64,000 nt of DNA from Acheta domesticus (Eukaryota > Arthropoda > Insecta > Orthoptera > Gryllidae): NCBI GenBank assembly GCA_031308135.1, contig JAHLJT010000631.1, forward strand, positions 1,371,501 to 1,435,500, in the 5' to 3' direction. Below, in pieces: positions 44,125 through 54,824 of the stretch (the first letter of the stretch is position 1; each line of letters opens with the position of its first letter). Below the pieces are notes generated by a model. The model made no database searches, was not told the DNA's origin, and saw only the letters and a program-made list of their open reading frames with translations. Both the position numbers and the translations under genes were made by a program.

Positions 44125-46920
44125 AAAAATTGTATGAAACTGAAGTTCTTTACCTATAAATAAATGTAGATTTGTGTGCCGTTTCGTGTCTTCACAGGTT
44201 CGTTTACGGAAGTGAGAGTATTTAGAACGATTCCTTCTTTCGACTCAATGACTATTTCAGTGAGCACTACTCAATGAGATATTCGACAACCATTAATTTG
44301 CGCACTCTACAAGTTGTGTTACTGGAGCCAACGTAATATTCCCTAGATCTTGGGAATCTCATTGTCCCCGATACTATTCCATTCCCTTACTCAATAGCTA
44401 GGAGCACATCGATGTGTTATCTTTGATTTCTGAAGCCAAGTGTCATCACCGTTGCAGTCATTTTCAAACTATATTGAAAGTCCAGGTGTTTTAAAGGCGG
44501 GAAAATGGTTTTTATTTTTTTAACTGCAGCCCAGCAACCGAAAAAATCTGAAAAAAATGCACAACAATTTGCGTTTTAAGAGGAACCTTTGGTATTTTTT
44601 TCGAGCCTGTTCCAGGCTTCTAAGACACAGTAAAAATATTTCTTGATTTTTTTTTTCGAAAATATTTTTTTGTGTTTGAATTTGGGCCTGAGAAAAAATT
44701 GAAAAATGTATTTCTGGTAGTCCAAGTTGTGTTCTTAGTTATCATATTTTTTTCAGTCTGATAAAATAGTGTTAAGTTGTCGAAAAAAATTGAAATTAAA
44801 AAAACACGTTTTTGGCTGTATAGGAGTGTGGGTGGTGGGACGGAGGCTAAGAAACCTTTTAAAAATATTATTTTTATGTTAGAATTATAATCTAACCACT
44901 CATATGTAATTTGGTTGAGGGGAACTTTTTACCATCTTATCCGAGGGGACCCTTTGTTCAAATTTAAAATGTGTTACTCTCACGTATATTAAAATCAAGA
45001 AGAATGAGAACCTTATTAAACATATTTGCCTTGCTAAATACTCTGACTTGGGTATTCTTTCTGAACGTCTGAACTTTCTGAACACTTCATTATAGACTTA
45101 CTTGAGTCAGTCAGCTGAATGGTTCCTTACGACTAAATACTTGTTATAATTTTGTGAAATAAAAAACTGCCAAGTAAGAAAATGTAATTAAGTTCCGTAT
45201 CGAGGAGTACTATGAAAAGGCGTACTTTCAATTGCTTCCATTGTGCGGAGCTGTTTTGTTTCGTTTCTAGTAGTCTCTGTTTCTCTATAGTCTTATTTGC
45301 AAGGGCACGAGACAAACAAAACCTTTGGATAGTTACTTCCACGGACTTTTGTTGTTCTAAGAGGCTTTCAGAAATCTTATGCCATGAACATGTTACTCGT
45401 ATTTCTGAAATGGAATAAAAATGTATGACGATGAAACAATTGAATTGTGAAACATTATTTAGTTCATAAAGTTAAAGCAATTAGTTTTCTTTTGAACTTA
45501 TCAACATAAAAGTTTTGTTTTACAGGTCTTCAATTTTCTTCAAAGAAAGCAGAAATTAAGACATATTGTCTTTATTCTGTCTACAGACTTCAGCATTGTA
45601 TTGCTTCCCCTTGGTTTTTCGGATTATAAAATCTCAGTTTACACATTGATGAAGTACAGTTTTGTAGTTAATTTGTATATTTTTTGCCAAGTTCTAGATT
45701 TACAGTTTTGAAAAACATAATTTGTGCTTAAATATCTTACGCTAAAAGAATAAATATGTGAGAGAAATTTCAACATTTGTGTAATAAAATTTTACTTGTA
45801 ATTCTCCCCCATACGTCATAAACAGTATTTACTGCTCCTTGACAAAATAAATAAAATCAAGTCCAAATCATCTTTTGTATACTCATGTCCTACTTACAGA
45901 TTATTTTACAAACTCTTTATCGTCGTAAAATAAAAGTAGAAAGAGAACATTAACAAATTAAGTGTGTATTTATTTAATTATTTAAGGCCAAAACAGTTAG
46001 AACTTGTGTGTGACGTGTGGGAGAAGTGTATTCTGTGCAAAGTTTCTTGAGTTTTGGAAACCTCCCCTACTCATACATTATGGCAGGTGAAGGAGCATTG
46101 ACTCGAGTCATGACCCTTGATGTACTGTCAAAACTCATAAGCGACAATGTGGTGGTTTCACTTAATTCGTTGTCTAGATTTATTGCTGAAGGCTCACGTA
46201 CTGGTATTTCCCATCTTTAATTTCTTCAAACTGTTACAAAACAGGTTCGAAACCAGATGATGGTCTAGGAAGCTATGATTCCTTCCGAAATTAACAACAC
46301 CGGTTGACGTTGCGTGTTCAGTTCATAGTCACGTTGTTTAAAGAGTTGCAAATGATGAGCAAACAAATGATGTTTACCTTCTGAAAAATACCGTAAATAA
46401 ATATTATCAAGGTCATTCACAAACAATTTCGATAATGACTTTCGCTATTTCTTCAGTCTTGCTTATTTTCGTGTCAACTTGTTCGATGTAGAGCTCTGAC
46501 TCGTAGAAACAAAATTCTGCGTAAGGAACCCATTGCAATATGAGTGACAGTATAGAATTACCAAAATTGGGAAGAGGTTTGTGTACGACCGCCTTCTGAA
46601 AACAACCCAAGGTGATGCAAATGTTTAGCGTAATTTTATATTACCTGATAGTGTAAATAAATATTCGCATATTTATTGAATGTTGTTATGGAAACATTTC
46701 CGTATTTCTCAACTACATTTTGCGGTATGTTGCGTTGACCCACCTCGAACGAAAATTCTGGTTGATGTTCAATAGTTCTCTAATCTTTTAAATCGATTGG
46801 GACAGAGAAGATATCTCTGAAAACCAATATCTAAATTTCATAGTACTCTAATTCAAATATATTAGACGTAGGCGTGCAAAAATCGTAATTCGTAAATAAT
46901 TATTTATTTAATAATTAATA
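44125..46920. other. AT-rich DNA, no recognised gene
   Basis: A patch around 44,540-44,860 (many T/A homopolymer runs and a TTTTTGGCTGTATAG segment) resembles decayed repeat DNA. Small frames at 45,212-45,418 and 46,017-46,220 lack motifs. Confidence 0.45.
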
Positions 46921-46924
46921 ATTT

Positions 46925-47117
46925 GCCCTTCATAAGGGCTGCAGACAGAAAAAACATTATGTGCATGAATATGTGTAGTGAGCCAAAGCTAAAGTTACAA
47001 ATTAGTTTATTAACAATATATTGTTTTCTATATACACTCATTTGTAATTTTAGCTTTTGTTCACTATACATATTCCTGTACATAATGTTTTATCTGTCTG
47101 TAGCTCTGATGAAGGTC
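46925..47117. repeat. foldback repeat, ~75 bp arms
   Basis: The left arm (46,925-46,999) and the complement of the right arm (47,039-47,117) share CCTTCAT-AG-GCT-CAGACAGA, AAAACATTATGT, GAATATGT-TAGTGA and AAAGCTAAA-TTACAAAT. The loop is about 40 bp. The right arm continues into a hammerhead-like motif (47,106-47,137). The arrangement is reminiscent of inverted terminal segments of Penelope-like retroelements. Confidence 0.75.
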
Positions 47118-47137
47118 AAATAAATGACCGAAACGTC
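47106..47137 (+). ncRNA. hammerhead-ribozyme-like motif
   Basis: CTGATGA is followed by a 5 bp perfect stem (GGTCA / TGACC), then GAAAC and GTC, i.e. the core order CUGAUGA - stem II - GAAA - (ACGU) - GUC of minimal hammerhead ribozymes. An extra A sits before stem II. The ACGT that would form stem III is self-complementary, as in ribozymes that act as dimers. I did not verify stem I pairing. Activity is unproven. Confidence 0.35.
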
Positions 47138-47139
47138 GT

Positions 47140-47375
47140 GTAATGAACCGTAATGTAATGTAATGTCGTGTAACCGAAATGTAAAGCCTTTTTTTCTCTT
47201 TAATTGACCCAAACTCAGGAATTATGATATTCATGAAGGAGTATGGCTCCCACGAGGAGGTGATAATGGCCAAAAGGTTAATTTTCACGATAAAACCTTT
47301 TTATACTTGAGTTCCGTGCATTATTTTATTCTTTACTTCAATGTAAATGAAACTGATGAAGTTTCAATCAAGTAT
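47140..47375. other. Spacer with short GTAATG repeats
   Basis: The words AATGTAATGTAATGTCGTGT form a small direct repeat near 47,150-47,172; otherwise nothing. Confidence 0.4.
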
Positions 47376-47377
47376 CT

Positions 47378-47866
47378 AGTGTATTACTCGTTCACTTTAC
47401 ATTTGCAGACGGAGCGCTGCGATCTGTTTACATGAAGTCTCCGCCGACTGAATGAGAAACGCGCGTCTGTAGTAGATACTGACCGTTTAATATGATATAG
47501 ATGGCGGTGACCAGCACACAGAACCTCGGCGGGGCAAGAACATAACATTAAGCAGTATATACGTGCAAAGAAGAAATAAAAATATTGTACGGGAATGTTA
47601 TGAATAGCGTGTGGTGTGATCTATTTTATTGTATATTACCTCAATTATTTAAGGGTACGACTCCAGCTTACTGTCAGAAAGTCATAATTCGTCAGCTGTG
47701 TCCGTAGCGCTTGTTCTGCCTTCGGAGACAGCTGATTGGTCAGATGCTGATTATATCGGGACCATTCGTGTATTCTCGATTGTGAGTTCGGTCCTTCACT
47801 TTCAAAACAACATTAGTTCCTAATTCTGTCGTTTTAAAATGTAAAGTGAACGAGTAATACGTTACA
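47378..47866. mobile_element. possible DNA element with GTATTACTCGTTCACTTTAC ends
   Basis: The left end reads GTGTATTACTCGTTCACTTT then ACATTT. The complement of 47,838-47,866 reads GTATTACTCGTTCACTTTAC then ATTTT. About 24 bp match in inverted orientation across about 480 bp. No target duplication is confirmed. Confidence 0.5.
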
Positions 47867-47869
47867 CTA

Positions 47870-49490
47870 AAAGAACACACTTTTTTCTTTTGACGACAGA
47901 GGAATCTGCCCACCGCCTTCTCTAACCTGGCATTCAATGCACTTCCGATTGAGAAATAGGAAGCAAGAAAGCAAAAAAAAACATCGTGCTATTTTGTTCT
48001 AAACTTCACGTCCGCAGATGAATTCAATAACTACAGAAAATTGAAAAACATGGCCTCTAGTTTGTACAGAGCACGATTTATTCAACCACGATGGCTGAAA
48101 ATTCGAAGTCGACTGGTCATCAAAGCTCGACGCGATATAAAATAATATTAATATTAATTATATTAATAATACCTATTTTTATATTATTATTAAAATAATA
48201 TTACAAATTATTAAAATTATATTATAATTATAATTATTACTATTATAATAGTAATAATAAATTTCTTCTTCACAAAGGTCTTGCAACGTTATTGTAGCCT
48301 TTCCTTATTTATTACTAAACACTGCTTCGTGCTGTTCTTACAGGCAGACAGAACAGAATCTAAACGGCCTAATGTAAAACTGCGAATCTAAACGTGACCT
48401 AATGTAAACTGCGCTACTTTCACTATCGGCAAACTCACAATGATTAACAAACTGATGAGTTTGACTCTAGATAGTACTATGCCGCAACGAATTCATTCTG
48501 AGCAGTAATAGAATACAGGTATCAATCCGACATTTCCTGGTTACAGAGTAAAGAAGAAATGTCTTCGAGATACAGCGTTATTTCTAACACCAGCACCACA
48601 ATTCTCGCACAAAATGTAATAATCGATATGGTGAGAATGTTGGAAGTAGAATTATCTTACTTTTGTCGAAAATGTGACAAAGGACTATCTACAGCCGAGT
48701 CCTTCAATTGCATTAGCAGAGAAATAAAATTCTCAACCGTGAATTTCTTTTAGTGCTGTTTACTGAACACTGTATAATAAAATGTTTACAAAATTATAAT
48801 GTTCACTGTGTAATATAATGTTTTTTCCAGAACAATAAAATGAATGATAGCATCAGTAACAGTAATAAAAAATTAAATATTATTTTCGTGTGTGTAGCAG
48901 GGATGTGAACAGGGGTAACGATCGGAGTACATACACTTCTATTAGTAGGGAAGCGGGTTGCATGAAAGAATCGGGATTTTGGACTGGGATATCGATATCA
49001 AAGTCATTATTATTTTTAAAATGTTACATTGTATGAGCTACATAATTCACATGCAATGTAGTACATATTTCAATTTCATTTGGAGAAATAATATTTTTTT
49101 TACATTTGATTTTGTTTTTATTTTTTAATTCCTATCACCATTTCTCGTGATCAATTCGAAATATACTCCTGTGTCAAATGATTAAAGTACACTGCGATTT
49201 TCGTAACTGTGCCCCTGACGGAACTCAGCTGTTGGCGGTTTCATCCAATCAGGAGCATGTACGTCACCATAGTGACATCACTGTACCGAAATATAAGCTC
49301 CCGATTGCATGGCAGCGAAACAGCTCATTCCTGTCAGGGTCAAAGTTACAAAAATCGCAGTATAGTATTAGATCATTCATTCCGAGGCTGCGGTGCCGGC
49401 TCGTTACTGACATAATCCTTTTTATTCATTTATTTACATTATGCAATGCATTTGATTCACAAACACTAATTAATGGGAGCCGGTGTGGCG
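47870..49490. other. AT-rich DNA upstream of the THEM6-like exon
   Basis: An ATTA/TAAT low-complexity tract lies at 48,140-48,262; otherwise no feature. At 49,468 the word CACTAAT could serve as a branch point about 30 bases before the candidate acceptor at 49,495-49,497. Confidence 0.4.
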
Positions 49491-49497
49491 TGCGCAG

Positions 49498-49686
49498 ATG
49501 AGGCGGTGAGCAGCTGGGCGCCCACCATGCTGGTGCTGTGCTACGTGCTGGGCGGCCTGCTCATCACGCTGCTGGCGCTCTACGTCACCCTCGAGCTGCA
49601 CTACTTCCTGCGCATGTGCCTGTGCGTGCTCATGGCGCGCTTCTGCAAGCCACGCATCAGCATCCTCGACGACACATACGTGCACG
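49498..49686 (+). CDS. THEM6-like: exon encoding N-terminus of THEM6-like protein (thioesterase superfamily)
   Basis: From ATG 49,527 (context CCCACCATGC) the frame gives 53 codons plus one base. It begins MLVLCYVLGG, a ~20-residue hydrophobic membrane anchor, then ELHYFLRMCLCVLMARF, then KPRISILDDTYVHG. A GTGAGT donor follows at 49,687 (phase 1). Anchor, then Tyr/Phe-Leu-Arg, then Ala-Arg-Phe and Lys-Pro-Arg-Ile is the pattern I know from insect and vertebrate THEM6 (UPF0670) proteins, whose hotdog fold follows in later exons; those exons are not seen before 64,000. Start: 49,527 fits the family length. If spliced from a phase-1 exon at the CAG before 49,498, the frame gains GAT-GAG-GCG and onward. 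An in-frame ATG also exists at 49,473. Immediately after the donor, a CCC(A/G)(C/T)G hexamer array fills the intron. Confidence 0.72.
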
Positions 49687-49723
49687 GTGAGTGGCCAGCC
49701 AGCGCCCTTCTCCGGCCGCGCCC

Positions 49724-50166
49724 GCGCTCCTGCCCACGCACGCGTACAAGCCCACGCCCACGTCCATGCCCGCGCCACGCCCATGCCCGCGCCCATGCCC
49801 ACGTCCACGCCACACCCATGCCCGCGCCCATGCCCATGCCCACGCCTGCGCCCGCGCCTAAGCCCAAGCCCATGCCCGCGTTCGCGCCCATCCCCACACC
49901 CGCACCCACGCCCGCGCCCACATCCCCCTCCCACGCCTACGACCATGCCCGCGCCCACGTCCAAGCCCACACCACACCCATGCTCACGCCCATGCCCATG
50001 TCCACGTCCATTCCCACGCCCAAGCCCACGCCCACTCCCGCGCCCACACCAACACCCACGGCCATACCCACGCCCACATCCAAACCCACGCGAACGCCCA
50101 CCCCCAATATACCCACGCCCAAAACCCACACCCACACCTACGCCCGCGCCCGCGCCCACGCCGCGG
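49724..50166. repeat. hexameric (CCCRYG)n array in the THEM6-like intron
   Basis: For about 440 bp nearly every six bases read CCCACG, CCCATG, CCCGCG or a close variant. Because six is a multiple of three, several frames on both strands stay open (Pro-Thr/Pro-Met/Pro-Ala on plus, Gly-Val/Gly-Met/Gly-Arg/Trp-Ala on minus), giving ORFs of up to 255 codons that are not genes. It begins about 40 bp after the donor of the exon. Confidence 0.92.
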
Positions 50167-50197
50167 CGACGCCAACTCAAGGCTCAAGGCTTATTGG

Positions 50198-50602
50198 GGG
50201 TGCGACATCGGTGTCTTCAAAACGTCGATATATATTATAGACAGGTCGATGTTTTAAATATCGATGTATTAAAGCTCATGTTTTTCTAACATCGAGGGTG
50301 TGTGCTCATGTTTTCACGACTTTTCTGAATTATTTGTGAATGAAAAATTCCCATGGTAACAAGTTAAATTATGAAATAAAATTGAATGGTACCTTCTTTA
50401 GCGAAATGAGGACTGGCGCTTTGAGTTGACGGTGGGCGGAAAGGCTTGTAGGCTGTTTTACCCATTATTATTATTTTTTAACTTTGTTTTTAATTAAATC
50501 TTAATTATAACTTAACAAACACGACCATCATTGAATTAAATTTTGTAGCGCACGAATTTATTTCATAACATCGATGTTTTGTTATCGATGTTGCATCACT
50601 AA
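50198..50602. mobile_element. hAT-like ATCGATG element (second copy)
   Basis: The right end, read inward, is TAGTGATGCAACATCGAT, matching the left end of the 11,613 element (TAGTGATGCGACATC). The left end has TGCGACATCGGTG. ATCGATGT words lie near both ends. No ORF or target duplication is seen. Confidence 0.5.
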
Positions 50603-50622
50603 TGCTCTGGACCCGCTGCAGA

Positions 50623-50634
50623 AACAACAACAAC

Positions 50635-50670
<36 letters not shown>
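50623..50670. repeat. (CAA)n(AAT)n microsatellite
   Basis: Four CAA units followed by about 11 AAT units. Confidence 0.95.
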
Positions 50671-50671
<1 letters not shown>

Positions 50672-50755
50672 GTGATAATGATAGCATTCTGCGTCGGTGA
50701 CTCTAGGAATCTTAGATCCTTGGAGTATCGACCAATCAAAGACCTCCTCATTTCG

Positions 50756-50806
50756 TCATAATAATAATAATAATTATTATTATTATTATTATGATAATAA
50801 TAATTT
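50756..50806. repeat. (AAT)n(ATT)n self-complementary microsatellite
   Basis: AAT units switch to ATT units and back to AAT, so the tract can fold on itself. It ends at the LINE scrap below. Confidence 0.95.
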
Positions 50807-50811
50807 GAAAA

Positions 50812-50900
50812 AAAGTGGATGATGTGCCATGCAATCAGAACGTCGTAGTCAAGAAAGGCATGAAACGTGTTAGAAAGTACAAGAGAAAGTACATATTATT
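50812..50900 (+). mobile_element. RLE LINE copy 5: very short endonuclease scrap
   Basis: GTGGATGATGTGCCATGCAA and the following CAGAACGTCGTAGTCAAG, GGCATGAAACGTGTTAGAAA read as Val-Asp-Asp-Val-Pro-Cys-Asn-Gln-Asn-Val-Val-Val-Lys-Lys. This matches the segment just after the PD..D motif of copies 3 and 4. It sits right after an AAT/ATT tract. Confidence 0.6.
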
Positions 50901-50904
50901 ATAT

Positions 50905-53360
50905 TATTCTTATTTCGTAAATATTTCCTTTAATTTCATTACATTTACTCTTGATATTAGTTCTTCATATAATTGAAAAGTCTACGGAAGTGCTCTGAGT
51001 AAGTTTTACTTACTTGACAGTGTGTTGGCGATGCAAGGTGAGCTGCGATGTATACATTTCGTCATGATGTTGAAACGCACTTCATTCATGTAAATATCAA
51101 CATTGTATAATGCAATACGCTCTGTAAAATAGTACCCTGAACTGTTAGATGAAACTGACCTTGGAGGAACCTTTTACAAACCAAAACAAATTTTCTAGAC
51201 GATTACTTAAAAAATTGCGAACTTTAAAAAATACTGTTCGAACAAGTTTTTGCATAATAATCTCACCATCAAGTAAGTTTCCTTCACAACCTACTCATCA
51301 GCGTGGGATGTTTTTGCGTAGTGAGTTGAAGAGAATTTTCTTCAAATTAACTCTTCCTTTGAAACTTGTGCTTCACAATGTGACATCCGTTTTCACATAA
51401 TTCAAATAAACACGCTAACTGGAGTTGAATTTACGTAATCATAACAAACGTAAGCAATTTACTCTTTGGAGTGCCAAACATTGTACACAATCACTGAAAG
51501 CCAACGTTATTTTGTAAATTTACAAGGATATTCCTGAGCATTTCTGCAAGGCGTGGTAAGTGGGTTTTCGTAGATTGCATTCTTGCTTGACCGGTTTCAG
51601 TCTAAGTCCGCATGCGAGAAGAGACTTCAGAGTAAAGAAACATACCCTGCTTCCCAGTGCATCGTGCAAGGTCGTAATCGCAGACCGGTTTTGCCTCGTG
51701 TTTTAATTCTGGCCCGCTGTTACCAGGAACCTATTCGCGAGCTCTGAGTGTGGCCATTGTTCGTTGTTAAACGAATACAATGAATTGTCTGCTTCCTGAT
51801 GTTTATGGCATAAGAAACGTTATTCAATATTCTTCAATTAAGTTCTATTTTCAGGAATTATATTAATGTTGGTTTCTTTCCCATTTTTGAAAATGAAAAT
51901 TACCTTCATTAATGCATTTGGTCGTATATGCTTATTATTTTCTGTTTAATATTACACATACAAATATTTTCAAAGTATTAACTACTTCTATTAAGTGTTA
52001 TATATTAAATATTTTGTGTATATATTTTTATATATGAAGGATACGTCGTATAGGAAATTTCTAATTCCTAGAACATTTTATATGACTCAAGGTCTATAAT
52101 ATTACTTAAGTACAAATAGTAGTCTTGTAAAATATCTCACGTTTTTAAATTCATTCTGCTGGAGTTAATGACATGTTCCAGTAGTGAGAAGACGTTTAGA
52201 GAAACGTAGCAACTAGTTAAATAGATGATAATAAAATTAATTATCATGAGAAGATGATCTGAACAACGGAAATTTACCACTGCATTGGAGCCACGAGACT
52301 GACTCCTCAGATGTTGGAAACATGGAATTTTTGGTCGCCCAAGGCAGACTATCTGATCTTTCCAGCGTGCTTGGTCATATTTTTGCTTATTTCATTCAGA
52401 CGTTTCCAAGCATCTAAACGATCGTGCGTCACGAGTCATGACAAAAAAATTGGCTGCTCTTGCTTTTCGCTTTAAGCGATGCGATGGTGGGAATCCAAAC
52501 GCTTCGGGGAAGGACCTGTACACAACTTGGTTTTACCAACAGACCGGTTTCAACCGTTACAGAAGTGCACAGGATTCCGTATTAGTGGCGAAATAAAAGT
52601 AATATAAGTTGGTTGTAGACCGTTAGATGGGAAGGGAATAGTTATAGAAACATTGTAAATTTTATTTTATTTTAATGTGTAATGTGCTGCTCTCTCTCCC
52701 CATATTTTTCATTTAAAAGACATTTAGGTAAAAGTATTGGATTACTGCCTTTTATTGGTACGACTAAAATCATCTTACCATTGGAGATTATGAACGCCTT
52801 TAAACGGCAAAACATTTTACTTAAGAATGTTGCGTAACCATTCCCATCAAGACTTCATACCCTGAGGTAATCAACATAGTTGGAGATTACCACGAGGATT
52901 CCAAAGAGATGAATAGTGGGAAAATAAATAATAATGTAGTATGGCTGGCTGAATCTTCTTTGTCGAGTGTCGCTTATTAAAGCATCTGTGCACATGAAAA
53001 AATGGAGATTAAGCAAGATATCCGCCCATATCGACGTGTTTTGTTCACGGTAGCTCTTGAGGAAACAGAAGCCAAAAAAAAAGGAACCAAACTACATCAG
53101 CTGTAAAAACTTGAGAAACAGAAATTAAGGCGAGGTAATCCAAAGTATTACCGATTTTACAACGTCATGTGCTCTCCGCAAGGCAAGAAAAGATTGAACA
53201 TGAGATATCACGAAAATTCTAACAGTTTCGAAATAAGAACAACGAAATCATGATTAATAAATAATGCGAATTTTATGTAGATAGTATTATTCTCAAGATA
53301 AATAGGCAACGAATATACAGCAGTTTTAGGTTAAACTGAAAAGTTGAACAGAGTGCCTGA
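50905..53360. other. Intergenic or intronic DNA, nothing recognised
   Basis: About 2.4 kb without supported features. If the THEM6-like gene is large, this may be its intron. Confidence 0.5.
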
Positions 53361-53370
53361 AGGTTTATAA

Positions 53371-53625
53371 CAGGGCTTTCCAACTGGCGGCCCGCCAAAT
53401 CTTTCTATGCAGCCCGCGACTGTTTTTAAAAATTGTATTTTACCAACCAAATACAATACAATTGCACAAATCATCTTATTTTATTCGTATGTTGAATAAA
53501 AGTCGAATCTAATATGTATTTGTTTCAGTATAATCTCAGTAGTTAGGGTAAAGACCATCTTAAATTACGATGCGGCCTGCGGCTTGATATGTGGCCCATA
53601 AGCCCTTCTAAGTTGGACAGCCTTG
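53371..53625. mobile_element. hAT-type MITE (GGCCC-rich ends)
   Basis: The left end is CAGGGCTTTCCAACTGGCGG and the complement of the right end is CAAGGCTGTCCAACTTAGAA. Flanks GTTTATAA (53,363-53,370) and GTTTATAG (53,626-53,633) match at 7 of 8 bases, fitting the 8 bp hAT duplication. Internal CGGCCCGC and GCGGCCTGC words resemble Charlie-type elements. No ORF. Confidence 0.82.
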
Positions 53626-53639
53626 GTTTATAGTATCTG

Positions 53640-54120
53640 GTTTACTAATAGTTTTGTGGGAACAGAAGACTTCGACCTCGCGTAAAACATATTTACATAT
53701 AAGTGGCTTTTAATGACTTGAAGGGAACATTCATTTCAAATTCGAAGAAAATCTTACCGCGTATTTGGTCATGATTGCGTAAGAAACACATTTCCAAGCA
53801 AATGAAATTCCGCACGGTCGAGATGACAAAAATATCTCTTCCCTCAATAACTTACTGTACACAAATTCCAATTTGTTTCAATGTTCTTTCAAATCCATTG
53901 TATTGAAATTTTATTCAAAACTAAATCAAAATATTTTCGATACGTACCTTTCTTAGATCCACGATAGAAATTTGCTTAAAAATATTTATAAGATTTTGGC
54001 AGTAAATTTTGATTCTAAGGTGATTGATTCTTTTGATTCTAAGATAAGGTTTAATTTTGTTGAAGTTTAAAGAAGGTTTCTTAATGTGATTAGTCGCAAT
54101 TTTTTGTAATAGAAACAAAA
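53640..54120. other. AT-rich DNA, nothing recognised
   Basis: No supported feature. Confidence 0.5.
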
Positions 54121-54121
54121 A

Positions 54122-54123
54122 TG

Positions 54124-54166
<43 letters not shown>

Positions 54167-54175
54167 AAAATAAAA
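54122..54175. repeat. (AAT)n/(AAAT)n microsatellite
   Basis: About 12 AAT units passing into AAAT units. Unlike the other AAT tracts, no LINE sequence adjoins it. Confidence 0.9.
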
Positions 54176-54574
54176 TTTTTTTGTTGTTTTTCATTTTTAA
54201 TTAATAATGTGATTTATTGAGACATTTTGAGAAGTAAAGTTAAAAGAATAGTAATTCTATCTTTTGTTTTCAAAACAAATGCGTTAAAGCTTATTTAACT
54301 TAATTTATTAATTGATCTCACAGTTTGGAAATTGCGGGATTAATGAAGAAGTATATGAAATATCTAAAAGATAAAATTTGTCATGTTAAGATATATGGTT
54401 TTTCAACTGGTCGGTCTCCAATTCAGGTTAATAAAATGACGATTGAAGAATACGCTCAAAATAATAAGTTATTGATGGGATAGAATTGTATGAAACAATA
54501 GTGATAAATAAACTCAGTGGTTTCCGCAGAAATATTGTGGAAATCCATTATAGAATATAAAAGAGACAAGAAGT

Positions 54575-54816
54575 AATCTTCCACAAAACAAATTTATTGA
54601 CGAGCTATTCGTCAGTTACAGACATGTTTCGAAGTATTCCCACTTCATCATTTCTTAGATACACTGATGATACATGATATACTTTGATGATACAGTGAAC
54701 CATGATGACGATACACTTATACTTTCTGTAGATACACTAATGATCAAGTTGAAATAATTCGAAAAATGTCTGTAACTGACGAATAGCTCATCAATAGATT
54801 TGTTTTGTGGAAGTTT
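54575..54816. repeat. foldback repeat, ~59 bp arms, with hammerhead-like sequence
   Basis: The left arm (54,575-54,633) and right arm (54,758-54,816) are inverted: ATCTTCCACAAAACAAATTT, TATTGACGAGCTATTCGTCA and GTTACAGACATGTTTCGAA on the left. The right arm complement has AACTTCCACAAAACAAATCT, GATGAGCTATTCGTCAGTTA and CAGACATTTTTCGAA. The middle holds GATACA-TGATGATA repeats. The minus strand of the left arm contains a hammerhead-like core. Confidence 0.8.
54621..54652 (-). ncRNA. hammerhead-ribozyme-like motif (Penelope-type)
   Basis: The minus strand reads ATGATGAAGTGGGAATACTT then CGAAACATGTC: (C>A)UGAUGA, a short stem (AAGT/ACTT), CGAAAC and a self-complementary ACATGT ending in GTC. The first core base is A instead of C, which would weaken or abolish cleavage. 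I infer descent from a Penelope-like retroelement ribozyme. Confidence 0.35.
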
Positions 54817-54824
54817 ACTTATTT

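Noticed and set aside
49470..50289. ORFs of 255, 236 and 200 codons beyond the THEM6-like exon
   Set aside because: They read through a splice donor into a hexamer array. Pro-Thr or Gly-Val repeats in several frames follow from the period being a multiple of three.
54122..54175. Sixth LINE insertion at an AAT tract
   Set aside because: No LINE-derived sequence was found on either side.
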